From Verrucomicrobiales bacterium (GTDB taxonomy: Bacteria; Verrucomicrobiota; Verrucomicrobiia; Limisphaerales; UBA11320), in assembly GCA_016793885.1 (NCBI GenBank), contig JAEUHE010000042.1, positions 62,001 through 126,000 on the forward strand: a stretch of 64,000 bases of DNA, written 5' to 3'. Numbering within the stretch: position 1 is the first letter of the stretch; every line of letters starts with the position of its first letter. Shown here one piece after another: positions 1 through 9,520 of the stretch. A program made the position numbers and the translations under genes. The notes beneath the pieces are model-generated. The model searched no databases. It was not told the origin of the DNA and saw nothing but the letters and a program-made list of their open reading frames with translations.

Positions 1-2144
1 TGGGAGGCGGTGATGTCGAACTTCAGATTCTCCCGATCGGTCGCCAGGGGAACGAAACCGCAAGCCGGAATTTCCACTCCGGAGTTGTTGAGCAATCGGT
101 TGATCTTCGCAGTCACGGGTTGGTTGTTGATCGTGACGGTGATGCGAGTCAGGGCGTTCTCGGGGAGCGTGAGTTCAACAGGGTTGCCCAGGAACAGTAA
201 GTAACCCTTGCAGAGAATATCGTAGCGCCCATCGGGCAGCGCATAGGTGTTCCAGATCATCATCAGGTCGGAATGAGACCAATAGCCCGAGTCCGTCCGT
301 CGGTAGAGTCCGTTGGCATCGGGGCCGATGCTTTCCAAGGTCGACGTGACGGTTCCCGAGGGGTTGATGGTGTAGCGGATCTTGGAGAGTGGATCGGTGA
401 TGGGCTGAAAGTCAGCCGCAGCGGGCGGAGTGTTGCCGGTCCACTTGGCGGCGTAGATTCGGTAGTAACGGATAGCGGTATCGCTCGAACCGAACAGTCC
501 ATGCAGCCAGAGGTTGCCGCCAAGCGGCGCGTCTTTGTAGGGGTAGATGGAAAGCGCGCTGGCCACGGAGCTTCGCACATTGGCTAGCCCGATGCTCGCG
601 CCCGATTGCGTGATTTCCGAGGTGGGGATTTTACCGATATTGCTGAACAGGAATCCGGTGCTGAGCGGAGAGCCCAGGCCGCCGAGAGATGCACTGGGCC
701 CGCCGAAACAGCCGATGTCATTTCGGGTTCCATCCCGGTCATTGTAGATGGGGTTCGGGTCGCCTGCGTTGATGCAGTGGGACCCGATGCCCAGAGCAAA
801 GGGAGGGCTGGAAGCCTCGTCGAACAGCGGATCGACACTGATATCACCTGGCCCCGGGTTGGCTATCCCGCCGACCTGCGAGTCGTAATTCTTCCAGGTA
901 TTGTCGACAACATCGTTGAAGGAGATTTGCGGCACCGCTCCATGGGTGGCGCTGATGCCAGAAACATTTGCTCGGAAGATGTTATTCTTGATGATGGCGT
1001 TGGCGCCGTTGTAGCACCAGATACCGCTATCGGTGTTGCCGGAGACCGTGTTGTTGATGACCTGGGTTCCGGCGGAGTCAGGCCAAGCTAGATAGATGCC
1101 TACCCCGCTGTTGCTGATCACGAGGTTGTTGGCGATGAGAGGAGTGGAGTTCAGGCTGATGATGCCGTAGTTCACGATGGAGTCGGTGGCACTTCCATTT
1201 CCTTGGATAATGTTGTTGCGGATGATGGAGCTGCTTCGGCTCTGAATTCGAACGCCATCCAGGTTTCCCGTAATCCAGTTATTGTCGAGCAGGAGGCTTC
1301 CGCCGCTGATGAGCACCCCGGAGTCCCCGGTGGTCCCGCTGCGAGTGATCCGAAATCCTTCGAAGCGGGAGTTGGTCACTCCAATGGCAGTGACCACCGT
1401 GCCATCGCCCAGGCCTCGGAGGGTCGTGGAGTTGAATCCAGATCCGACCACATTCACACCGCTGCGCAGATGGATGTTTTCAGTGAAGGTCCCTGCGTCG
1501 ACGTGGACTGTGTCGCCGACCGCTGCGGCGTCGATGGCCGATTGGATGCTTTCACCGGGAGCCACGATCAAGGTGTCTTGGCCGGTGATCACCAAGTTGA
1601 CCCCATTGCGGCGGAACGTGTCGAGCGGCGGTCGCGTTCCATCCGTCTGAACGACCGACGTGCAACCTCCGCTGGTTCCAGGCACCGAATAATAGAGGGA
1701 GCCGGAGGGGCTTTCCTCCAGAGTGAGGATGAAGCAGACGCGACTGCCCTTTGCGATGCGAGGAGAGGGGAAGGGGAAGGTGATGCTTTTCGCGGAGGGG
1801 TAAATTGTGGTCAGGCTGAACGAAACCGTGGATGTTCCTAGGATGGTGCCGTCGTAAGTGTTTCGACGAGCCGTGAGGGTAACTTTGTAGTTGCCCAGGT
1901 TGAACGACGACAGCTCGAGTCGCGCCGTATCGAGAGTATTCCCTGGATAGCTAGGGATGTAGAAGCCCCGATCGTAGGCATCGCCGGGTGTGCCGGTGCA
2001 TGATACGAGGGTTTCGCAGTGGGCGGTGGTCAGCGAGCTGAAAAGCGCGTACAGAACTGCTAACGATCCTATCAGCCGGTGATGCCAGCTGTGTGAGTTT
2101 GAGAGACGCTCAGTCGACTTCCGTGTGATGTGAGAGCTGTGCAT
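1..2144 (-). CDS. Secreted right-handed parallel beta-helix protein (3' end outside window)
   Basis: Reading the minus strand from an ATG at 2144 gives an uninterrupted frame of at least 714 codons that runs off the left edge. The N-terminus carries a long basic leader followed by a hydrophobic run (LIGSLAVLYALFSSL, about residues 24-38), which looks like a Sec signal. From about residue 190 the protein reads APGESIQSAIDAA and GDTVHVDAGTF, followed by Asn-rich repeats such as SIIRNNIIQGN, PLIANNLVISN and AIIKNNIFRAN. These are typical of pectate-lyase-like parallel beta-helix coils. A segment reading SVDPLF and then INAGDP, common at the end of such folds, follows near residue 440. Substrate is unknown: the fold covers polysaccharide lyases and pure adhesins, and no catalytic residues can be assigned. 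Plus-strand frames here are broken by stops. Confidence 0.8.
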   Translation of the reverse strand, partial: MHSSHITRKSTERLSNSHSWHHRLIGSLAVLYALFSSLTTAHCETLVSCTGTPGDAYDRGFYIPSYPGNTLDTARLELSSFNLGNYKVTLTARRNTYDGTILGTSTVSFSLTTIYPSAKSITFPFPSPRIAKGSRVCFILTLEESPSGSLYYSVPGTSGGCTSVVQTDGTRPPLDTFRRNGVNLVITGQDTLIVAPGESIQSAIDAAAVGDTVHVDAGTFTENIHLRSGVNVVGSGFNSTTLRGLGDGTVVTAIGVTNSRFEGFRITRSGTTGDSGVLISGGSLLLDNNWITGNLDGVRIQSRSSSIIRNNIIQGNGSATDSIVNYGIISLNSTPLIANNLVISNSGVGIYLAWPDSAGTQVINNTVSGNTDSGIWCYNGANAIIKNNIFRANVSGISATHGAVPQISFNDVVDNTWKNYDSQVGGIANPGPGDISVDPLFDEASSPPFALGIGSHCINAGDPNPIYNDRDGTRNDIGCFGGPSASLGGLGSPLSTGFLFSNIGKIPTSEITQSGASIGLANVRSSVASALSIYPYKDAPLGGNLWLHGLFGSSDTAIRYYRIYAAKWTGNTPPAAADFQPITDPLSKIRYTINPSGTVTSTLESIGPDANGLYRRTDSGYWSHSDLMMIWNTYALPDGRYDILCKGYLLFLGNPVELTLPENALTRITVTINNQPVTAKINRLLNNSGVEIPACGFVPLATDRENLKFDITAS

Positions 2145-2284
2145 ACCTCACACCTAGTGCTGACCAGCGATACCGCTTCGCTGTGCTTGTCGAAGATCAT
2201 CCCTTCTTTGCTCCCGTGAAGCATTCAGTGCCCGCTGCGCTCGGGGTAGGGGAATCGTCCCGTGTGGACGACACTCAGATCTCG

Positions 2285-3895
2285 TTAGGGCTGTCGCGCT
2301 CGAATGCGATGGCCGGCGCGGCTCATCAACTCTCGGACCAAACGTAGTTCGTCATGAAGCTGGCTGGCCACGGTGAGGGTGTTGTGACTGGTGGTGTTCC
2401 CGCATACTAAGCCGTAGGTCCCCTGTTCATCCCGAAGGGGAAGAAGAATGAACGGCATGGGAGTTCCCGCCGGCCTTAGCCACTCGGGGATGAAAGCCTT
2501 CATTCGTGGATCCTGAGGGTTCTGGATCATGACATCCTCACCTCGGCTGAGCGGGACGGCGAAAACGTCACGCTGTCCGGATCGCAGGACCGTGCTGGTA
2601 TTCACAACGGTCGTCAGGCTGCCCAGTCCCTGTTCCATACGATAATCCAATCCACCCGGCTCGCGCAAAAACACCAGGCAGCTCTGAAGGTCGAGGGCCT
2701 TTTGCAGGCTGGAGGCGAGCAAATCGAAGCATTCGCGGAAATTTGGGTTGGGCTGTGCCAACAGGCGTTCGAGTTGCTGGCGAGCATTCCCGAGAACCGT
2801 GGATGCCTTTTTCGCATCGGTAGGAACTCGGGGTTCCCTCGGGACATTTTGCGGTGGCGGAGCTGTGTCCTTGGCCGCAGGCGCCGTTTTGGGTGCCGGT
2901 TTGAATGGCGCTGGAGGGCGAACGCCTTGGCTGAGGCACTCCATCCGTTTGAACAAGACCACGTTTCCCGTGGCAAATTTGCCTGCCTGGCTGAAGGACG
3001 CGATTTGTGAAACAACATCAGCTACCAATCTGCCTGCATCGCTTGGGCCGAGGTGGAACTCATCCGTGTAATCCTTGGTCACCTCGGCCAGACGTGTTTT
3101 GAAGTCATGTGGGCCCAACGGCTGGCTGGCGAGTGATTCGGCGATTCTCAGCCCCAGTTCGGCAGAGATCAACAGCTCGGCTGCGGGAGTCGTGTTGAGC
3201 TGATGTCGGATCTCCTGGGGGATCTCGTGCAATGTTTTGAGGATCATCTGCGGCATGTGCATGCCCGTTAACAGTTCATGTGCCAGCTCCAGGGGCGTGA
3301 GCCCGAACTGCTGTCGGAAAACGGTGTCCGAACCCAGACCTCCCTGACTCGCGGCCTCGAGAGCCTTTTGATAGTCATCGTGGAGAAAATTGCACATGAG
3401 CATCCGACCGTAGCTTCGAAGTGCCCCGCACAGGAATGCCAGATCAGGCTCCATTCCGGGGATTCGGCGACCGAAGGCCGCGGCGAAGAGTCCCCCCGTC
3501 AAGGACAGCCCCGCCAGCTCGCGGTTGACTTCGGCTCCGGCATTCTGGTCGACGTTTTCCAGCAGGAGCACCGAGATGGCCAAGTTTCGGATGCGCTCAA
3601 ACCCCACCAGTGTAACCGCCTGAGGTATGGTGGTGATCTCGGCTCCGCCAGGGTTGTAGGCCAGGGTGTTGGCTATGGACAGAATCCGCTGCATGGTGGA
3701 CTCGTCCCGGCTGATCATGTCGGCCAGGTCTTGCACCGACATTTGGTCGGCTTTTTCGCTAATCTCCCGGATGACCTGCACGATCTGGCTCATCGCTGGC
3801 ATCTGGCCTTGATCCAGGCCCGTGCGTACACGTGAGAGCGTTGCCTTGGCTAAGGCCTGTTGATCCGTCGTGTGCGAGTCCGAGGCTGACGACAT
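2285..3895 (-). CDS. HDOD-domain signalling protein with C-terminal GAF-like domain
   Basis: A 536-residue cytoplasmic protein with no signal peptide or membrane segment. Residues about 25-240 match the HDOD fold: MPAMSQIVQVIREI, then LADMISRDESTMQRILSIAN and a following TIPQAVTLVGFERIRNLAIS segment. HDOD proteins are signalling relatives of HD-domain phosphohydrolases. They usually lack the catalytic His-Asp pair and often sit in chemotaxis or motility loci. A Pro/Ala/Lys-rich linker (about 330-365) joins a C-terminal half (about 370-530) that resembles a GAF sensor (LLASSLQKALDLQSCLVFLRE, MPFILLPLRDEQGTYGLVCG). The gene is transcribed away from the membrane-protein gene at 3998 and sits 5.6 kb from the chemotaxis cluster, which contains a second HDOD protein. 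The ligand of the GAF-like part is unknown. Confidence 0.82.
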   Translation of the reverse strand: MSSASDSHTTDQQALAKATLSRVRTGLDQGQMPAMSQIVQVIREISEKADQMSVQDLADMISRDESTMQRILSIANTLAYNPGGAEITTIPQAVTLVGFERIRNLAISVLLLENVDQNAGAEVNRELAGLSLTGGLFAAAFGRRIPGMEPDLAFLCGALRSYGRMLMCNFLHDDYQKALEAASQGGLGSDTVFRQQFGLTPLELAHELLTGMHMPQMILKTLHEIPQEIRHQLNTTPAAELLISAELGLRIAESLASQPLGPHDFKTRLAEVTKDYTDEFHLGPSDAGRLVADVVSQIASFSQAGKFATGNVVLFKRMECLSQGVRPPAPFKPAPKTAPAAKDTAPPPQNVPREPRVPTDAKKASTVLGNARQQLERLLAQPNPNFRECFDLLASSLQKALDLQSCLVFLREPGGLDYRMEQGLGSLTTVVNTSTVLRSGQRDVFAVPLSRGEDVMIQNPQDPRMKAFIPEWLRPAGTPMPFILLPLRDEQGTYGLVCGNTTSHNTLTVASQLHDELRLVRELMSRAGHRIRARQP

Positions 3896-3997
3896 CAGAT
3901 CTGAAATCGGCCTGAATATGAATGACTTGAGTTCGGGCTGGCACTGCGAGTTGTTGCATCGAACGGGAGAGTTGGTAGGATCCTAGCAACACTCCCA

Positions 3998-5479
3998 ATG
4001 ACCATGACCACTTGCGCTCGTATTTGCCTTGCGACCGACGAAGCTACTCCTGGGGGCTCTGGTTCTCATGCGAGGAGAACTTGGTGGCAAGCGGTCCTTT
4101 ATGGCGCCTGCGCGGGGGGGATGGCCTGGGGCATTCGCGGTCAGTATGGCCACGAAACTGGGGCGATGATTGCCGGGCTGCTGTTGAGCTCCACGCTGGT
4201 GCTGCTCTTTGGCCGGGGGCTTTCGGGAGTCGATGCTCTGCGCGCCGTCGCCTGGGCCACCATCGCCATGGGATTTGGTGGATCGATGACCTATGGTCAG
4301 ACCGTTGGGCTCACTCATGATGCCGAGTTGGTGGGGAATCACCAGGCCTTGGGGTGGGGGATGCTGGGGCTAGCCATTAAGGGAGGCCTCTGGATTGGCT
4401 TTGGTGGGGCCTTCCTGGGTATGGGGCTGGGAGGTAAACGCTATCGGGCGTGGGAATCACTTTGGCTGATGCTGGGACTCCTCGGGCTTTGCTGGATCGG
4501 AATCCAGGCGTTGAACGAGCCTTTCAACCCGAATCAACGGAGGCTGCCTCTCGTGTATTTTTCCGACGACTGGCGATGGGAACCGGGCGCCGTGTTGAAA
4601 CCTCGGCGGGAGGTCTGGGGCGGGATGCTGGCCGCCTGGATCGGCCTGCTGGTCTACGTTCGATACGCCCGACGAGATGGCCTTGGGCTTCGGCTAGGCC
4701 TGTGGGGATTCCTCGGGGGTGCACTTGGTTTTCCACTGGGGCAGGCCTTGCAGTCCTATCATGCGTGGCACCTTGATTTCTTCCGCAGCGGCGTGTGGGC
4801 CGGCGTGGATCCACTCATCAACTGGTGGAACTGGATGGAAACGACCTTTGGCGCAATCATGGGAGGCGTTCTTGGCCTGGGGCTGTGGGTGAATCGGCAT
4901 CGGATTCATCCTCCCGAGGCATCGAACTCGCGACCCCTCCCGGCCGGGTTGGGTTGGGGTTTGCTGATGGCCCATGTGAGCTTGCTCGTGGGTGAGCAGT
5001 TCTTCTCGGTGGAATGGTTAAACGAGTTTTATGACTTTGGTTTGGTGGCTGGCCTGATACCGATTGTGGCCGTGGCTGGAGATGCACGATGGTCCTATTG
5101 GATTATCCCAGTGACCGTGCTTCCCATTGCGGGCAAGACTCTGCGCGAGATGGTTTATGAGCAGCACGCGATCGCACCTTGGCTGGGATGGGTGGTGTAT
5201 TTGGCGATCCCGGTGGGCATGGCGGTGGCCCTGGCGGTCTGGTTGCAGCGCAATGGGCTTCAAGACGCTCCGGCTGCTCGCAGCCTCCGACCGGTCCTGT
5301 TGGCGGGGACCTGGCTGTTCTTCGGCTTGAACTACGCATTCTTTCGCTTTCCCTGGCCCTGGCACGAGTGGACCGCCCGCACTCCCAACAGCCTGGCATT
5401 CACCGCCTGCGCGCTGGCTCTTTCATGGTTGGTGTTCAGGAGCGGGAGGGGCGGATTTCGGAAGAGCCTGTCCTGCTGA
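3998..5479 (+). CDS. Polytopic inner-membrane protein of unknown function
   Basis: A 493-residue, Gly/Trp/Leu-rich protein with roughly a dozen hydrophobic segments, for example AVLYGACAGGMAWGI, MIAGLLLSSTLVLLFGRG, GLWIGFGGAFLGMGLGG, LWLMLGLLGLCWIGI, VLGLGLWVNR, WLFFGLNYAFFRF and FTACALALSWLVF. I do not recognise a transporter family or catalytic motif. Long Gly-rich helices with few charges suggest a transport or lipid-facing role, but this is not evidence of one. It is followed 80 bp later by an esterase gene on the same strand, so the two may be co-transcribed. The first ATG is used; a second ATG two codons later is equally possible. Confidence 0.75.
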   Translation: MTMTTCARICLATDEATPGGSGSHARRTWWQAVLYGACAGGMAWGIRGQYGHETGAMIAGLLLSSTLVLLFGRGLSGVDALRAVAWATIAMGFGGSMTYGQTVGLTHDAELVGNHQALGWGMLGLAIKGGLWIGFGGAFLGMGLGGKRYRAWESLWLMLGLLGLCWIGIQALNEPFNPNQRRLPLVYFSDDWRWEPGAVLKPRREVWGGMLAAWIGLLVYVRYARRDGLGLRLGLWGFLGGALGFPLGQALQSYHAWHLDFFRSGVWAGVDPLINWWNWMETTFGAIMGGVLGLGLWVNRHRIHPPEASNSRPLPAGLGWGLLMAHVSLLVGEQFFSVEWLNEFYDFGLVAGLIPIVAVAGDARWSYWIIPVTVLPIAGKTLREMVYEQHAIAPWLGWVVYLAIPVGMAVALAVWLQRNGLQDAPAARSLRPVLLAGTWLFFGLNYAFFRFPWPWHEWTARTPNSLAFTACALALSWLVFRSGRGGFRKSLSC

Positions 5480-5559
5480 GTCCTCTCGACTCGAGCAGAG
5501 CTACCGAAGCGGAGAGTGCGCTTGCATTGCGCGCATCATCTCGCTAAACGGCCTGGGTG

Positions 5560-6480
5560 ATGCGTTTGGATTTACCAGGCTTGAGCCTGCCGCCTTCGGT
5601 CGAGGGTTCTGCGGAGTTCAGGGGGCGAGCCCTGCTGCCTGAGCAGCTGGAATCTAGGATCCTCTCGGAACGTCGAACCATACGGATCTGGCTTCCGCCG
5701 TCGTATGAGGCGTGTCCGGAATTCCGCTACCCGGTGCTTTATCTCCACGACGGACAGAACATGCTCAGCGTCGAGGGGCCGCAGGTCGCCTACGGCTGGG
5801 GCACGTGGGAAATCGACCGCAGCGTGGAACGCCTGGTCGCAGCCGCTCGCATGCGGGAGGTGATCTTGGTTGCGGTTTACAACACTCCCCGTCGCTACCG
5901 GGAGTATCGTGGGCGGGTGGCGCCCGGCAGCCGCACGCCGGGGAATAGAGAGCACGAGCGGTATGCGGCTTTTCTGATCACGGAATTGAAACCGATGTTG
6001 GATCGCCGGCTGCGCACCTTGCCAGGGCCCGAAACCACGGGGGTGCTGGGTGCTTCGATGGGCGGCCTCTGCAGTCTGGTCCTGTCCTGGGATCATCCTC
6101 AGGTGTTTGGCGTGGCCGCCAGCCTGTCGGGAGCCTTCCAGGTGGAGCGAGCCCATTTCCTGCAGCGTGTTCTGCGGCCCTATGGGGGCCCGCCAAAGCC
6201 GATCCGGGTCTACTTGGATTCGGGAGCCAGCTCAGGAGATGGAGGTGATGACGGTCGATCCTGCACGGCGGCCGTGACCTGCGAGCTTCGGCGAATCGGA
6301 TGGAGAGACGGCATGGACCTCTGGTTTCACGTCGAGGAATCCCTGCTGACTGCGGATCAGTTGCGTCCCTTGGGCCTTCCTGAGGACAAGTTCCGGGAGG
6401 CACAGGTTGCCCAGCACAACGAGCTTTACTGGCGTCAACGTGTGTGGCGTCCGCTCCAATTCCTGTTTCCTATCCCCTGA
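5560..6480 (+). CDS. Putative alpha/beta-hydrolase esterase (enterochelin-esterase/esterase D-like)
   Basis: A 306-residue protein with the layout of the esterase D / Fes C-terminal alpha/beta-hydrolase group. It has an N-terminal beta segment (RTIRIWLPPSYE), a PVLYLHDGQNM strand-turn in the oxyanion region, LKPMLDRRLRTLP, and the nucleophile elbow GASMGG with Ser about 166. Candidate acid and base residues lie in DSGASSGDGGDD and in FHVEESL or the later histidines, but these are not certain. No signal peptide is visible, so it is probably cytoplasmic. Substrates in this group include siderophore esters, acetylated sugars and feruloyl esters, and the substrate here cannot be told. A GTG three bases upstream of the chosen ATG is an alternative start. 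It lies between a membrane-protein gene and a cytochrome gene on the same strand. Confidence 0.8.
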   Translation: MRLDLPGLSLPPSVEGSAEFRGRALLPEQLESRILSERRTIRIWLPPSYEACPEFRYPVLYLHDGQNMLSVEGPQVAYGWGTWEIDRSVERLVAAARMREVILVAVYNTPRRYREYRGRVAPGSRTPGNREHERYAAFLITELKPMLDRRLRTLPGPETTGVLGASMGGLCSLVLSWDHPQVFGVAASLSGAFQVERAHFLQRVLRPYGGPPKPIRVYLDSGASSGDGGDDGRSCTAAVTCELRRIGWRDGMDLWFHVEESLLTADQLRPLGLPEDKFREAQVAQHNELYWRQRVWRPLQFLFPIP

Positions 6481-6527
6481 GCTTCTCGCCGTTCTTTCCT
6501 TTTTGCTTTTCCTGATTTTTCTGCATC

Positions 6528-8597
6528 ATGTGGGCTGTGTTGCGCCTGGATATTCTTAGGTGCCCGGGCCTCCATCTTCCCGGGCTGGTAGGAACATGTG
6601 TTCTGCTATCGTTTCTGCTTTCACAGAAAGCCGCCGCCCAATTGGTCGCCGGGCTGCAGGCTGAGTTTCGAGCCGCGAGCGGGGCTGACCAGCTCGTCAT
6701 CGAAAGGCCCGCCCTGTTCGTGCCAGCGGGCACGCCGCCCACCCCGCTGCTTCCCCCGGGCGATTTCACGGTCTCATGGCGGGGGTTTCTTTCCTCCGAG
6801 CTTCGGTCCGACTATCTTTTGAAAGCGGAGTTCGCGGGAAAAATGGATTTGGAGATCAACGGGCGCTCGGTGCTGTCTGGAGCGGGCTCTAATCAAGTGC
6901 TGTTGACTCCGAAGGCGGTGCGGCTGAATAAAGGGACGAACGCCTTCTTGTTGAGGTATGAGAGCGTTCGAGGAGGAGACTCCTACCTGCGACTGTTCTG
7001 GGGGGAGAAAGAGTTCCTGCTGCAGCCTATCGCGCCCGCAGTGCTTTCCCACTCCGTCACTCCCGATGAAACCATCAGCCTGGACCGGCATCGGGGACGG
7101 GATCGGTTTGCCGAGCTGCGGTGCTCGCGGTGCCACGCGGATCCGGCTCTCCAGGCTGGGATGCCGGAACACACGATGGATGCGCCGTCCTTGGAGGGAA
7201 TCGGTTCACGTCGTCGCTTTGAATGGCTTGAGCGCTGGCTCTCGGATCCCCAGTCCATGCGTGCGCACGCACGCATGCCGAGGTTGCTGGTTGGCCCTGG
7301 TGCGGCGGAGCAGACCCGGGCTGTGGCTGCTTATCTCAGTTCCCTCAAGCTGCCTGCGGGCGGCACGATTCCTCCAGCCCCGGCGCCGGCGTCGGTGCCG
7401 GACCCTCAGGGTCCCGCCGGAGAATCCATCGCCTTGCCACCGCTGTACGAGCGGCTTCAGTGTTCGGCGTGTCACACGCTGCAAGCTGGCGCGAGCGGGG
7501 CGGGGGAGCTTATTTCCCTCGCTGACGTGTCCCAAAAGTTTCCCCCGGGGGAGCTGGAGGCATACCTGCTGAAACCCGAGGCTCACGACCGCTGGAGCCG
7601 GATGCCGAATTTCCATCTTTCCCGGCCGGAGGCTGCTGAGCTGGCTTCTTTCCTGATCGGCGCAGCGAAGCGTTCGGAAGAGCGGCAGGATGCGGTGAAA
7701 CCTGAGTGGGTGACGCGTGGACGGGAACTGGTGACGTCGACGGGCTGCCTCAACTGCCACCCCCTCCCGCTGCCGAATGAGTACTCGGCTCCCCCGTTGG
7801 CTAAGTTGAAGCGACAAGACTGGACCCGGGGCTGCCTGGCGACCAATGCTACAGGGCGGGGGAGAGCCCCCGAGTTTTCCCTGAGCGAAACGGATCGTCG
7901 GAGCCTGCGGGAACTGGGGCGGACGGATCTCGCCTCCCTCGGGCAGGACACGGCTGCAGCATTCAGTCTTCGCCAATCGGCACAGCTGCGCTGTGGCGCA
8001 TGTCACGGTCCGATGGCGGGCATTCCTGCCTTCGATATTCTGGGAGGAAAGCTGCAGCCGGAGTGGGCGGCGGCTTTCATCGCAGGCAAGATTCCCTACA
8101 AACCTCGTGCCGAGCGGCATCCCAAGGGGGAGATCTGGATGCCGGCCCGGATGCCTGCCTTTCCGGCCTATGCCACCGGGATCGCCCAGGGACTGGCCTT
8201 GAGCCATGGCGTTGCTTCCCGCACGGCCGCCGAGGCCGACCCGGATCCAGAACTCGCTCGGATTGGCCGCCAGCTGCTGGGCAAGGATGGCGGTTTCTCC
8301 TGTGTGTCCTGTCACGCGGTGGGCAAGGTTCCGGCCTTGGAGGTGTTCGAGAGCGAGGGGATTAACCTGGCCTACTCCGGACGGCGTTTGCAACGGAGCT
8401 TCTTCGAACGATGGATGGCCTCCCCGATTTCCATCGATCCTCAGACGAAGATGCCCGCCTATTTTGACGAGGAGGGTCAGAGCCAGCTGGGAGAGATTCT
8501 GGAAGGGCAGGCGTCAAAGCAAATCCATGCCATTTGGCAGTATCTGAGACTGGGGGAAGCGATGGAACCGCCCGTCGTTCCGGCGGCGAATCCCTGA
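6528..8597 (+). CDS. Secreted PA14-domain multihaem cytochrome c
   Basis: A 689-residue protein with a hydrophobic export signal (GTCVLLSFLLSQKAAAQ, about residues 24-40). Residues about 41-165 look like a PA14-type beta-sandwich (SVLSGAGSNQ, GTNAFLLRYE, SYLRLFWGEKEF), a carbohydrate-binding fold. Five CxxCH haem c sites follow at about residues 199 (CSRCH), 312 (CSACH), 407 (CLNCH), 489 (CGACH) and 592 (CVSCH). Several are followed by Met-rich stretches that could supply the sixth ligand. It would be matured by the periplasmic cytochrome c system. In Planctomycetes and Verrucomicrobia such haem-plus-carbohydrate-module proteins are abundant and are suspected to act in oxidative sugar or polysaccharide use. 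The following gene, a DUF1080 protein, fits that context. Its electron partner is unknown. Confidence 0.88.
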   Translation: MWAVLRLDILRCPGLHLPGLVGTCVLLSFLLSQKAAAQLVAGLQAEFRAASGADQLVIERPALFVPAGTPPTPLLPPGDFTVSWRGFLSSELRSDYLLKAEFAGKMDLEINGRSVLSGAGSNQVLLTPKAVRLNKGTNAFLLRYESVRGGDSYLRLFWGEKEFLLQPIAPAVLSHSVTPDETISLDRHRGRDRFAELRCSRCHADPALQAGMPEHTMDAPSLEGIGSRRRFEWLERWLSDPQSMRAHARMPRLLVGPGAAEQTRAVAAYLSSLKLPAGGTIPPAPAPASVPDPQGPAGESIALPPLYERLQCSACHTLQAGASGAGELISLADVSQKFPPGELEAYLLKPEAHDRWSRMPNFHLSRPEAAELASFLIGAAKRSEERQDAVKPEWVTRGRELVTSTGCLNCHPLPLPNEYSAPPLAKLKRQDWTRGCLATNATGRGRAPEFSLSETDRRSLRELGRTDLASLGQDTAAAFSLRQSAQLRCGACHGPMAGIPAFDILGGKLQPEWAAAFIAGKIPYKPRAERHPKGEIWMPARMPAFPAYATGIAQGLALSHGVASRTAAEADPDPELARIGRQLLGKDGGFSCVSCHAVGKVPALEVFESEGINLAYSGRRLQRSFFERWMASPISIDPQTKMPAYFDEEGQSQLGEILEGQASKQIHAIWQYLRLGEAMEPPVVPAANP

Positions 8598-8743
8598 GTG
8601 CCGGGGATTCCCCGGTATTGAGAATGAGGATTTACTGAGGGGCGAGACGGGATCAATCTCTGGCTCGGGTCTCTTGAGCTTCCGGCCTGATTATGGCTCA
8701 TTGTAAGCATCATCGGCCAGGCAGAACATGGATCACGGATATT

Positions 8744-9496
8744 ATGATGTACACTTTTGGTAGCGCAACGGGATGGCGGTTTTGGATGGCTCTGGTTTCA
8801 CTACTAGGTGCGATGCATTCGCCGGCGCGGGACCGGAAATCCGAGCCGCTGAAGCCTGGCGAATGGGAGGTCCTGTTCTCCCGCAAGGCGCACCAGTTCC
8901 GTGGCTACAAGCTCTATGACTTTCCCAAACGCAGCTGGAAGGTCGAGAAAGGCGAGCTGAAGAGCCTGGCCGGGGCTCCGCAGGTCGATCTGGTGAGCCT
9001 GGCGATGTATCAGGACTTTGAGTTGGAGCTGGAGTGGCGGGTTGCCGCAGGAGGAGACGGTGGTGTGCTCTACCGGGTGATGGAGGACGAAGGGCCAACT
9101 TGGCACTCCGGGCTCGAATACCAGCTACTGGATGATGCCGCTCATCCTGATGGCAAGCAGTTCAACCGCACGTCCGGATCACTCTACGATGTAGCTGGGG
9201 CGAAAGCCTCCGCCGCGGTGAAGCCCCCGGGTGGCTACAACGTCTCGATCATCAAGGTGGTTGGAACCAAAGTGGAGCATTGGTTGAACGGGGAGCAGGT
9301 GCTTCAGTTTGATCTTGAGAGCCCCCAGTTCAAGGCGCTGACAGGTCAGAGCAAGTTCAAGAATCTGCCCCGTTTCGGTCGCGAGAAGGAGGGACACATC
9401 TGTCTTCAACACATGGGCAACGAGGTGGCGTTTCGCTCTATCCGAATCCGTCGGGTGGTCCCGCTGGACGCCTCGGCTCCGGCTATCGCCCGCTAG
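8744..9496 (+). CDS. DUF1080 / 3-keto-disaccharide hydrolase-like secreted protein
   Basis: About 250 residues with an N-terminal hydrophobic export signal (WRFWMALVSLLGAMHSPA). The body has the concanavalin-like DUF1080 signature: WKVEKGELKSL, YQDFELELEWRVAAGGDGGVLYRV, TWHSGLEYQLLDD, YNVSIIKVVGTKVEHWLNGEQVL, and a terminal HICLQHMGNEVAFRSIRIRRV. Characterised members of this family hydrolyse 3-keto-disaccharides after oxidation by a glycoside 3-dehydrogenase. The preceding haem protein is consistent with periplasmic sugar oxidation, though no dehydrogenase is encoded here. An in-frame ATG at 8693 would add 17 mostly polar residues; 8744 was chosen because it places the export signal at the N-terminus. 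Neither start has a clear Shine-Dalgarno sequence. The gene converges on cheB, with only 24 bp between stops and no obvious terminator. Confidence 0.85.
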   Translation: MMYTFGSATGWRFWMALVSLLGAMHSPARDRKSEPLKPGEWEVLFSRKAHQFRGYKLYDFPKRSWKVEKGELKSLAGAPQVDLVSLAMYQDFELELEWRVAAGGDGGVLYRVMEDEGPTWHSGLEYQLLDDAAHPDGKQFNRTSGSLYDVAGAKASAAVKPPGGYNVSIIKVVGTKVEHWLNGEQVLQFDLESPQFKALTGQSKFKNLPRFGREKEGHICLQHMGNEVAFRSIRIRRVVPLDASAPAIAR

Positions 9497-9520
9497 GGGA
9501 TCGTCGTGCGAGAGATGACA

